Below are positions 1 to 5,770 of a stretch of 5,770 bases of DNA, piece after piece. The stretch lies in contig CAYSIX010000245.1 in assembly GCA_964431205.1 (NCBI GenBank), positions 1 to 5,770 of the forward strand, written 5' to 3'. Origin of the DNA: CAYSIX01 sp964431205 (GTDB lineage: Bacteria; Planctomycetota; Phycisphaerae; Phycisphaerales; Phycisphaeraceae). A model generated the notes under the pieces. That model had not been told where the DNA came from. It did not search any database and worked only from the letters and a program-made list of their open reading frames with translations. A program made the position numbers and the translations under genes. Every line of letters starts with the position of its first letter. The first letter of the stretch is position 1.

Positions 1-1
1 C

Positions 2-55
2 GTCTGCGACGAGCGCCTCGGTGGGCTGCTCAAGAGCTACCGCCGGGCGGCGTGA
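2..55 (+). CDS. C-terminal end of an unidentified plus-strand gene (partial)
   Basis: Frame 2 is open from the left edge and ends with TGA at 53-55. It gives the 17-residue tail VCDERLGGLLKSYRRAA. Sixteen of the 17 sense codons end in G or C, the third-position bias expected of a real gene in this GC-rich genome. The basic, helical-looking tail is too short to assign to a family. The gene converges on the minus-strand unit that ends at 145, leaving an 89-base gap. It was inferred from codon bias and the plausible position of the stop, with no homology behind it. The start and nearly all of the gene lie outside the window. Confidence 0.55.
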   Translation, partial: VCDERLGGLLKSYRRAA

Positions 56-144
56 AGGGGTTGCCTGATCTGGCACCGAGTGGCCGACTTCAGGCCGCGC
101 GTTATTTTCGCCGATCACCTATCGGATTCGGCTGCCTGAATGGA
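56..144. other. convergent intergenic gap
   Basis: These 89 bases separate the ends of the plus-strand gene and the minus-strand operon. They contain the candidate terminator at 63-108 and a small perfect 5-bp inverted repeat, CCGAT (111-115) / ATCGG (121-125). Nothing else is recognisable. No promoter is expected between two gene ends. Confidence 0.5.
63..108 (+). terminator. possible intrinsic terminator of the plus-strand gene
   Basis: Eight bases after the plus-strand stop, GCCTGA (63-68) can pair with TCAGGC (90-95). Inside this, GGCAC (72-76) can pair with GTGGCC (80-85) with one bulged G. The structure is followed by GCGCG and a short T-rich run, TTATTTT (102-108). The position between convergent genes fits termination. 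The T run is interrupted and lies six bases after the stem, so the call is weak. On the minus strand the stem is not followed by a T run, so it would not obviously serve the opposing operon. Confidence 0.3.
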
Positions 145-1155
145 TCAACACACACATTTCGACCCGGAGACGCCGAGCCAAACTCGGCGGTCGATGATCT
201 GCGCCTCGCAGTGCAGTCGTAGGTACAGCTCGATCAGTTCGTCGGCGATGCACCGGTTATACACGTCCCACGTGATGCCGGGCGTACGCATCGTCTCGGT
301 CGAGAACACGCCGCGGCGGACGAGCAGGCGCTTGAAGAACGCGATCGATGTGAGCAGGTCCTGGTTGGTGAACGCGAGGATGGGCAGGAGTCGGCGGAAC
401 AGCTCGACAGCCCGATCGCGTGAGCCCGAGCGGTACAGGGCGTCGATTTGCGCATATACCCGGACCATTGAGGCCTCGGGAATCATGGCGTCGACGCCGC
501 GATCGAGGGCTTCGATCATCTGAGGCACGGCCCAGCCGCCGGCGATCCAGAAGTCGCAACCGAAACGCTGGCGGACGACGCTGTACTTGGGTCCGGCCGG
601 CGCGGTTTCGATCTTGAGGCCCGTCAGCGTCGGCAGGGCTTGTCGCAGCGATTCGATCCTCTCGACGGTCATGCCCGGGCCATTGAATTGCAGGTCCTGG
701 ATCACCAGTGGCAGGTCGACGCCCTCGACGGCGCGTTGGAAGAACGGCGGGATGAGCAGGGGCTGGTCGTAGAGGGCCGGCGGGACGGCGACGAGCCAGG
801 CGGCGGCACCGACGTTGGCGGCGAGCTGTCCCCACCGGCGGCAGGAGCGTGGATCGTCGTTGGACGCGCCGACGATAAAGGGGACGCGGCCCACGCATCG
901 CTCGGCGCAGATGCGGATGATTCTTTCGCGTTCATCGTCGTGCAGGTGGGCGACCTCGCTGGCGGCGGCGGGGGCGAGGAACCCTTGGGCACCGGCGTCG
1001 ATCGCGTCATCGATCAGGCGCAGGAGGTCGGCTTCGACGAGTCGCCCTGCCCCGTCGAACGGCGTCTGGAGCACGGGCACAATGCCCCGAGGCAGAGGTG
1101 TGCGGGAATCACCCTCCCGTGGCGCGGGATCGCGGGGTGGCGGGTCGTCAGCCAT
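145..1155 (-). CDS. dihydrodipicolinate synthase / N-acetylneuraminate lyase family protein
   Basis: A 336-residue TIM-barrel class I aldolase-superfamily protein (DapA/NanA family, usually about 290-310 residues), probably cytoplasmic. Family marks include GIVPVLQTPF near residues 24-33, a glycine-rich (beta/alpha) barrel pattern, the predicted Schiff-base lysine K181 in TGLKIE, and a late GVFSTETMRTPG segment (282-293). The GTTGE substrate loop of DapA appears as PAAASE (62-67), losing both threonines. The position of the DapA catalytic tyrosine (E. coli Tyr133, in ILYNVP) reads VIQDLQ, so glutamine 153 seems to replace it. It is therefore unlikely to be the lysine-pathway enzyme or a standard sialic acid lyase; a related keto-sugar-acid aldolase or dehydratase is more likely. 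The first 20 residues are proline-rich and not conserved. The ATG at 1155-1153 overlaps the preceding ORF by 8 bases with no strong ribosome site, suggesting translational coupling. It is the last gene of the unit. Family assignment is firm; substrate is unknown. Confidence 0.88.
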   Translation of the reverse strand: MADDPPPRDPAPREGDSRTPLPRGIVPVLQTPFDGAGRLVEADLLRLIDDAIDAGAQGFLAPAAASEVAHLHDDERERIIRICAERCVGRVPFIVGASNDDPRSCRRWGQLAANVGAAAWLVAVPPALYDQPLLIPPFFQRAVEGVDLPLVIQDLQFNGPGMTVERIESLRQALPTLTGLKIETAPAGPKYSVVRQRFGCDFWIAGGWAVPQMIEALDRGVDAMIPEASMVRVYAQIDALYRSGSRDRAVELFRRLLPILAFTNQDLLTSIAFFKRLLVRRGVFSTETMRTPGITWDVYNRCIADELIELYLRLHCEAQIIDRRVWLGVSGSKCVC

Positions 1156-1897
1156 CGGACGGCCCCGGCTTCTGACGTGGCCAGATGGTGCTCAGGACGA
1201 TGCCGAGCAGGAGGATGCTCAGCGTGCCGATGACGATGACGAGGAACCCGTGGAAGGGGCTGCGCAGGTGGTCGAGGTTCGCGGGCCAGTAGTTGGTTTT
1301 GGAAAAGACCATCCAGACGATAACGAGCCCACCGACGATGATGGCGGTGATGGCGGCGGGGTTGCTGGCGCGTCGGCTGATCATGCCGAGCAGGAAGAGC
1401 GAGACCATACCGCCGGAGAAGATGCTGGCCAGGTTCCACCAGATGTCCAGGGCGCTTTCCGTGAGCTTGACCAGGGACAGGGCCATGGCGGTGCCGAGTA
1501 CGCCCCAGAGTATGGTGGCGGCGTAGAGGGCGATCATGCACTGGGCCTCGGAGGCGTCGGGTTTGACAAAGCGTTTGTAGTAGTCGCTCATCAGGAGTGT
1601 GGCGGATGAGTTGAGGGAGGTGGAGACGGTGCTCATGGCGGCGGCGAAGATGGCGGCGATAAGCAGGCCGGTGACGCCCGGCGGCAGGTGGGCGGCGATG
1701 AAGTGGGGGAAGACGCGGTCGCCGATGTCGACCTCATCCATGTCGGCGGCGAGGCCGTTGAGTCGCGCGCCTTCGGTGGCATGCCGTTCAATGTTCGGCG
1801 TCGTGACGTTCGGGTCACCCGCGCAGCCAATGGACTGTGGGCGGTGCTGGTCGCCGAAGAACCAGATCGCATTGCGAGGCGTGTGCGTCGTATCCAT
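1148..1897 (-). CDS. chimeric ORF: truncated sulfatase N-terminus fused in frame to C-terminal part of an SSS symporter (likely pseudogene)
   Basis: A 249-residue ORF from the ATG at 1897-1895. Residues 9-48 match the start of the sulfatase (alkaline-phosphatase superfamily) fold: NAIWFFGDQH, with the Asp16-Gln17 pair whose Asp normally binds the catalytic calcium, then GDPNVTTPNIERHATEGARL. The next expected element, the C/S-x-P-x-R motif carrying the formylglycine residue, is absent. From about residue 49 the protein is instead the C-terminal part of a sodium/solute symporter: RVFPHFIAAHLPPGVTGLL, then AAAMSTVSTSLNS, matching transmembrane helix 8 with Na2-site-like A86, S89 and T90, then four further hydrophobic helices (about 121-141, 150-173, 181-199, 215-239). 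The first 300 or so transporter residues are missing. AAGG at 1907-1904 lies six bases before the ATG and supports it over the in-frame GTG at 1918. Neither half should keep its ancestral activity. A sequencing or assembly error is possible. Confidence 0.85.
   Translation of the reverse strand: MDTTHTPRNAIWFFGDQHRPQSIGCAGDPNVTTPNIERHATEGARLNGLAADMDEVDIGDRVFPHFIAAHLPPGVTGLLIAAIFAAAMSTVSTSLNSSATLLMSDYYKRFVKPDASEAQCMIALYAATILWGVLGTAMALSLVKLTESALDIWWNLASIFSGGMVSLFLLGMISRRASNPAAITAIIVGGLVIVWMVFSKTNYWPANLDHLRSPFHGFLVIVIGTLSILLLGIVLSTIWPRQKPGPSDG
1735..1762 (-). other. sulfatase / symporter fusion junction
   Basis: Sulfatase similarity runs through ATEGARL (codons down to about 1760). Symporter similarity is clear from DIGDRVFPHF (from about 1729). 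The switch lies between, in the stretch encoding NGLAADMDEV. No insertion-sequence end, direct repeat or stop codon is visible at the join. The frame and codon bias continue without interruption. The exact base cannot be fixed without the parental genes. Confidence 0.7.
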
Positions 1898-1907
1898 TGC
1901 AAACCTT
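1898..1907 (-). promoter_or_regulatory. ribosome binding site deciding the chimera start
   Basis: Reading the minus strand, AAGG (1907-1904) is followed by TTTGCA and then ATG at 1897. An in-frame GTG lies seven codons upstream at 1918-1916. The Shine-Dalgarno-like spacing of six bases, and the start of sulfatase similarity just after it, favour the ATG. Confidence 0.5.
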
Positions 1908-1930
1908 AGTGCCGACACTTGTTCGGGCGT

Positions 1931-3556
1931 TCAATCCGATAGTTTGCTGGAGGGTGAGGCGACGTACAATGGCGGTTCTTCGCGACGGCGCTGTGCCAAG
2001 TCCCAGACCGTCAAACCTTTCAGGCGTGAGGCGTGTTCCCGGCGAGGCAGCAGGCACCCGACAGCGTATCCGAGCACGAACATGACGACGTTGCCCAGGA
2101 TGCCGGTGTAGTACAGCTCAAAGGGGACGGACATAACCGAGGGTAGCAGGCTCGGCATGCGGGAGGCGACGATGGTCCAAGCGGTGAACAGGAGTGTGCC
2201 GAGGATGCCGAAGCCGACAGCCCGGGCGTCGCCCCGGCGGGTGAAGATGCCGAGCATGAAGACGCCGAAGAGTCCGGCGCCCAGCAGCGAACCGAGGATG
2301 GTGGCGGTGTCTTGGAGCGTGGTCGTGCTCATCTCGGCCAGGACGATGGCGCCGCCGACCATGACGACCGCGGTGACCGCGGCCAGGCACCAGGATACGA
2401 TCAGGTAGTGACGGTCGTCGCGGCCCTTGCGGACCAGTCGCTTGTAGAGGTCGGTGACGGCGACGGCGGAGACGGCGTTGATGGAAGAGTCGAGCGAGCT
2501 CATCGCGGCGGCGAGGGCGGCGGCGAGCACCAGGCCGGTGATCCCCGACGGCAGGTAGTGGATGACGAAGTATGGCAGGATCTGCTCGGCCTTCTGAGAG
2601 CCGTCGAGCATCGCGGTTGCCTCGGGCTGCGGAAATGTCTTGAAGAAGACGTAGAGTGCCGTGCCCAGAAACATGTACAGGGCCCAGATGGGCACGTTGA
2701 GGAACGCGTTGACGAACAGGGCCTTGCGGGCCTCGCTGATCGAGCGGGAAGCGGCGTAGCGTTGCACGGTCGTCTGATTGGCGCCGAACTCGTTGAGGTA
2801 AGCGGTGAGCCCAAGGATGATCATCATCAGTCCGGTCTTCTCGGTGAGCGAGAAGCCCCATCGCGCCGGTTCCAGTTGGCCGTCCCGAAGCTCGGCGATG
2901 CTCAGTTTGTGATCGGTCCAGGCGACCGAGATGATCTGCCCGACGCCGCCCGGTATGTGGGAGATGATCAGGCCCAGACACAGAACCCCGCCGATGATCA
3001 GCACGATCGTCTGAATAACGTCGGTCCAGATGACGGCGTCGATGCCACCGATGATCGTGTAGATGGAAACGACGACGCCGGTAACGACGATACAGAGCAC
3101 GGGGTCCCACCCCGTCACCTCGTGCATGAGCAGGGCGACGAGGTAGAGCACGGCGCTGACGCGGACGAACTGGCCGGCGATGTAGGTCAGTGCGCCGTAG
3201 ATTCGGATGGACGGCCCGAAACGTTGCTCAAGGTACTCGTACACGCTCACGATGCGCAGGCGACGATAGATGGGCAGGAAGACGAACGCGCCGACGAGAG
3301 CGCAAACGGGAAGCGCGAGGTTGGGCAGGAAGCGGAGCCAGGAGGTCTTGTAGGCGTCGGCGGGGTAGGCCAGGAAGGTGACCGAGCTGATAGAGGTGCC
3401 GACGAGGCTAAGGCCGATGACCCAGCCGGAGAACGTCCTGCCGCCGACAAAGTACCGTTCGGTGTCTTTGTTGCGGCGGGAGAAATAGACGCCCATCAGC
3501 GCCATCGCGCCCAGGTATCCCCCGATGACGAGCACGTCGAGCAGCGTCAGGCTCAC
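1931..3556 (-). CDS. sodium/solute symporter (SSS family), intact
   Basis: A 541-residue inner-membrane symporter with a LeuT-like fold, expected to couple sodium entry to uptake of a sugar, sugar acid or other small solute. The N-terminus starts with a hydrophobic helix (LLDVLVIGGYLGAMALMGVYF), followed by DTERYFVGGR and LVGTSISSVTFLAYPADAY, the usual helix 1-2 region. The family signature YTIIGGIDAVIWTDVIQ is at 166-182. Helix 8 reads AAAMSSLDSS, with A350, S353 and S354 matching the Na2 sodium-site positions of vSGLT. Roughly 13 hydrophobic segments can be traced, and length is normal for the family. The GTG start at 3556-3554 overlaps the TGA of the upstream gene (GTGA). GAGGAG at 3570-3565 lies eight bases before it, so it is likely made with the VCBS protein. 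Its helix 8 differs from the symporter half of the downstream chimera, so the two are paralogs and not a simple local duplication. Substrate is not determinable. Confidence 0.93.
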   Translation of the reverse strand: MSLTLLDVLVIGGYLGAMALMGVYFSRRNKDTERYFVGGRTFSGWVIGLSLVGTSISSVTFLAYPADAYKTSWLRFLPNLALPVCALVGAFVFLPIYRRLRIVSVYEYLEQRFGPSIRIYGALTYIAGQFVRVSAVLYLVALLMHEVTGWDPVLCIVVTGVVVSIYTIIGGIDAVIWTDVIQTIVLIIGGVLCLGLIISHIPGGVGQIISVAWTDHKLSIAELRDGQLEPARWGFSLTEKTGLMMIILGLTAYLNEFGANQTTVQRYAASRSISEARKALFVNAFLNVPIWALYMFLGTALYVFFKTFPQPEATAMLDGSQKAEQILPYFVIHYLPSGITGLVLAAALAAAMSSLDSSINAVSAVAVTDLYKRLVRKGRDDRHYLIVSWCLAAVTAVVMVGGAIVLAEMSTTTLQDTATILGSLLGAGLFGVFMLGIFTRRGDARAVGFGILGTLLFTAWTIVASRMPSLLPSVMSVPFELYYTGILGNVVMFVLGYAVGCLLPRREHASRLKGLTVWDLAQRRREEPPLYVASPSSKLSD

Positions 3557-5770
3557 GGCGAGGGCTCCTCATCCCATGTCAACTCATGTCGCAGCAGGTA
3601 ATAGACAAACCCGGGGCCGTCGCCATAGAACAGGTCCAACGGCACACCATCGCCGTCAAGGTCGGCCAGGGCAACGTTGCCGGCATGGGTCTCGACACGA
3701 AGGATTGATCCGTCACGACGGTGAATACGCCGGGCGCGTTCGAACACAGGCTCCGCGTTCGAGCCGACGTTGCGTAGCCAATATGGCGACCACGAGCCCA
3801 CATACGCCGACATTCGAATCGCTTCAGGTTGCCGGTAGAACACGTTGGCGTTGTTGGGCTGAGCGGAAAGGACCACGTCCCACCGACCGTCCCGATCCCA
3901 GTCGGCGACGGTGAACGACGTGCGGCCGGAGAGCCCGCCCCACCAAGACAGACGGATTCGTTGCCCGTCGGTGTATCGCGGATGGACGACACGCTTGATC
4001 GCCGTGCTTCCGATTGATTCGGGAATACCGAACGCGAGGTGCTGGCCCACGTCTTGATAGAGCAGCACGGGGCGTTGATCACCGGCCACGCGATGGATCC
4101 CGGGCACGGCGGTGGGTCGCGAGCGCCACGCCACGGGCAGCTTGACACCGTTCATCGTGAATGTCGCGCTGTCGTCCACGCGAGTCGGGTCGTTCGCGTC
4201 GATGCGCCGGAAGAGCTTGAACGTCGCCGTGTTGTCGTTCGTGATCAGGTCGAGACGGCCGTCGGCGTCCCAGTCGAACATCTGAGCCTGTGTGTAGCCC
4301 CAGGCGCGTTCCTGCGGGCCTTGGATGTTGCGCTTACCCGAGTGCTTGACGACGCGGCCAGAGGGGTCGCGCAGGGGGACGCCGCCGGCAAACACGAGCG
4401 GGTCATCCGTGCCGGGAAAGAAGGTGAAGAGGCCCTGGCTGTCGCCGACGATCAGATCGCCGCGACCGTCGCCGTCCCAGTCGCCGTATGTCGGCACGGC
4501 GAGCGTCGCCACGGCCAGCGGGCCGCCCATCATCTGCACCACATGGGCGCGGAACTCGCCGACTCGATCGCCCTTCAGGACAGTGACGTGCCCGCTGCTG
4601 CCCGAGCCCACCACGATCTCGGTGAGCCCGTCGCCGTCCAGGTCGAGAATTGCATAGATCCTGTCCATGTTCAGCGAGTACACGCGCGCGTCGGCGGCTA
4701 GCAGCGGGACCGCCTTACCCGTGTGAAGCTCGTTGTTGGCGGTCTCCAGAACGGGCGCAGCCAGCACGCGGTCGACAGAAGAGAGCATCACGATGTACGT
4801 TTGGCCGTCGCGTTCGATCGCGCCGGGCGACAGCACTTGGCTGTGGTTCCGCCAAAGCAGTGGAAAGTCGTCCCGCCCGTAATAGACGGGCCTGAGATCG
4901 CCGAGGCGAAGCACGCCCTCGCTGTCACGCCGTCCCTTGGCCCACATCAGCTCGTATGTCAGGGGGCTGCCCAGCCAGTTGCCCGCCACGTCGTAGCCGC
5001 GCATATTGCCGTTCACGGCCGCGTCTCGATCTGGCCCCATCAGCGCTTGCCGTGGTCGACGCCAAGGCGAACCGTTCTCCGGCCAATAGTTCCACTTACT
5101 CTCGCGCAGCCGGCCGACCAGCAGGTCCCATTCGCCGTCACCGTCAACATCCGCCAAGAATGGGTGGTGATTGTTGCCGCGAGGCGCTGAGTCGAGCATG
5201 TCCCGGCCGGCGCCCACGCGACGGCTACCCGCGCCGCCTGAGACCGGCAGCCACTTCATCGTCCCCAGCTCGACCAGGTCGAACCCGCCATCCGCCCGCC
5301 GCAATGACTGATAACGACCGTGCGGCAGATCGTCGAACGGCCGACCGCCGTCAAACAGCGGCGTCTTGGCGTCGACGCTCGGCTCGGCACGGGCACGGGC
5401 CGCATCTCTGACCATCGTGTAGATGCGGCTCGGCTCGGGCAGCCACGGGAGTGTCGAGGTGTGGATCAACTGCGGCCGTTCGTCGTCCCAAGCGATCACG
5501 CTCATGTGGCCCCACAGATTGGGCAGCATGTGCACGCCGTCTTCGGCCACGCGGACCGGGCGGAAGCGTCGATGAGTGTGCTGGAACTCGAAGCTTCCCG
5601 TGGGCAAACCACACACGCTTTCCCAACTGTTCCCGATCACCAAGTCGTCGAACGTTGCGCGATAACCCTCGGCGTTGCCGGTACGCAGCTCAATCCCGTT
5701 GCTGTGGTTGGAGTAGTCGAACTGATGCACAAGGTCGGGGCGGTCAGGGAGCGCGGCTGGTAACGGCTCG
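3553..5770 (-). CDS. FG-GAP/VCBS repeat protein, 5'-truncated by the window edge
   Basis: The frame is open to the right edge and gives at least 738 residues. The first in-frame start-like codon, GTG at 5730-5728, has no ribosome site. In-frame codons upstream of it (EPLPAALPDRPDL) remain open, so the true start is probably outside the window. Numbered from that GTG, six acidic calcium-loop motifs of the D-x-D-x-D-G type lie at 194-202, 363-371, 417-425, 486-494, 610-618 and 690-699. They are typically followed by hydrophobic residues and glycine (for example DLIVGD), as in FG-GAP/VCBS blades of beta-propellers. The protein is rich in tryptophan and aromatic residues. The region before the first motif (RTGNAEGYRATFDDLVI) resembles the last strand of a concanavalin-like domain, a tentative reading. 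Family members are usually exported and bind calcium and sugars, but the signal peptide would be off the edge. No catalytic motif is recognised. It is the first visible gene of the minus-strand unit and its stop overlaps the symporter start. Confidence 0.88.
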   Translation of the reverse strand, partial: EPLPAALPDRPDLVHQFDYSNHSNGIELRTGNAEGYRATFDDLVIGNSWESVCGLPTGSFEFQHTHRRFRPVRVAEDGVHMLPNLWGHMSVIAWDDERPQLIHTSTLPWLPEPSRIYTMVRDAARARAEPSVDAKTPLFDGGRPFDDLPHGRYQSLRRADGGFDLVELGTMKWLPVSGGAGSRRVGAGRDMLDSAPRGNNHHPFLADVDGDGEWDLLVGRLRESKWNYWPENGSPWRRPRQALMGPDRDAAVNGNMRGYDVAGNWLGSPLTYELMWAKGRRDSEGVLRLGDLRPVYYGRDDFPLLWRNHSQVLSPGAIERDGQTYIVMLSSVDRVLAAPVLETANNELHTGKAVPLLAADARVYSLNMDRIYAILDLDGDGLTEIVVGSGSSGHVTVLKGDRVGEFRAHVVQMMGGPLAVATLAVPTYGDWDGDGRGDLIVGDSQGLFTFFPGTDDPLVFAGGVPLRDPSGRVVKHSGKRNIQGPQERAWGYTQAQMFDWDADGRLDLITNDNTATFKLFRRIDANDPTRVDDSATFTMNGVKLPVAWRSRPTAVPGIHRVAGDQRPVLLYQDVGQHLAFGIPESIGSTAIKRVVHPRYTDGQRIRLSWWGGLSGRTSFTVADWDRDGRWDVVLSAQPNNANVFYRQPEAIRMSAYVGSWSPYWLRNVGSNAEPVFERARRIHRRDGSILRVETHAGNVALADLDGDGVPLDLFYGDGPGFVYYLLRHELTWDEEPSP
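3557..3570 (-). promoter_or_regulatory. ribosome binding site for the SSS symporter GTG start
   Basis: On the minus strand GAGGAG (3570-3565) is followed by eight bases and then GTG at 3556. The site lies inside the 3' end of the VCBS gene. It supports the GTG whose last two bases form part of the preceding TGA stop. Confidence 0.6.
3634..5151 (-). repeat. six FG-GAP/VCBS calcium-loop repeats within the protein
   Basis: Degenerate protein-level repeats encoded at about 5151-5125 (DVDGDGEWD), 4644-4618 (DLDGDGLTE), 4482-4456 (DWDGDGRGD), 4275-4249 (DWDADGRLD), 3903-3877 (DWDRDGRWD) and 3663-3634 (DLDGDGVPLD). Spacing is irregular: 169, 54, 69, 124 and 80 residues. They are therefore diverged propeller blades with insertions and not a tandem DNA repeat. 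The last motif has one extra residue before its final aspartate. Confidence 0.8.

Noticed and set aside
111..125. Perfect 5-bp inverted repeat CCGAT/ATCGG with a 5-base loop after the aldolase gene
   Set aside because: The stem is short and no T run follows it on the minus strand, so it is not convincing as the operon terminator; it could be chance.
640..1609. Plus-strand ORFs of 197 and 264 codons antisense to the aldolase and the chimera
   Set aside because: Low-complexity translations (runs of D, G, R, S) overlapping each other and two minus-strand ORFs with clear homology; no convincing start context.
1898..1918. Upstream GTG start at 1918 for the chimeric ORF
   Set aside because: The ATG at 1897 has AAGG six bases upstream and sits just before the sulfatase similarity; the seven extra residues match nothing recognisable.
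2118..3110. Minus-strand ORF of 330 codons in another frame of the SSS gene
   Set aside because: Its R/H/P-rich translation is a frame shadow of the symporter, which reads through the same bases without interruption.
2312..3601. Plus-strand ORF of 429 codons antisense to the SSS symporter
   Set aside because: It is rich in D, G, E and V with no recognisable domain, the usual product of reading a GC-rich membrane-protein gene on the opposite strand. The minus-strand frame has clear SSS motifs.
4039..5763. Several plus-strand ORFs (147-220 codons) antisense to the VCBS gene
   Set aside because: They arise opposite the calcium-loop codons, giving V/A/D/G-rich translations without domains; the minus-strand frame explains the region fully.
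1..5770. CRISPR arrays, tRNA or rRNA genes, insertion sequences, phage genes
   Set aside because: No spaced direct repeats, tRNA-like arms, transposase motifs or terminal inverted repeats were seen on reading both strands; nearly all bases are coding.

Overview
The window looks like a piece of a GC-rich bacterial genome, most plausibly Planctomycetota or a relative in the PVC group. This is an inference from gene content: a large protein with FG-GAP/VCBS-type calcium motifs, sodium/solute symporters (SSS family), a sulfatase N-terminus and a divergent DapA/NanA-type aldolase side by side. That mix is typical of planctomycete carbohydrate-use loci. No rRNA or other phylogenetic marker is present, so the assignment rests on gene content alone.

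Layout: almost everything lies on the minus strand and reads from right to left as one compact, probably co-transcribed unit. In transcription order it holds (1) a VCBS/FG-GAP repeat protein at 5770-3553, whose frame stays open to the right edge so its true N-terminus is outside the window; (2) an intact 541-residue SSS symporter at 3556-1931, whose GTG start overlaps the previous stop (GTGA); (3) after 33 bases, a chimeric ORF at 1897-1148 that begins as a sulfatase and changes in frame, after about 48 residues, into the C-terminal part of a second SSS symporter; and (4) a dihydrodipicolinate synthase/N-acetylneuraminate lyase superfamily protein at 1155-145, overlapping the chimera by 8 bases. 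The extreme left edge (2-55) holds the last 17 codons of a plus-strand gene that converges on this unit. The 89-base gap between the two ends contains a possible terminator.

How the genes may work together: a secreted calcium-binding beta-propeller-like protein, one or two sodium-coupled transporters, a (formerly complete) sulfatase and a Schiff-base aldolase/dehydratase-type enzyme would fit uptake and breakdown of a sulfated or acidic sugar. The actual substrate cannot be read from the sequence.

The most notable point is the chimera. A sulfatase without its catalytic cysteine and a transporter without its first half or more are joined in frame. This suggests either a real deletion of roughly 2 kb or more inside an ancestral operon (SSS - sulfatase - SSS - aldolase) or a mis-joined assembly. 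No clearly new defence, mobile or RNA-based system was seen.
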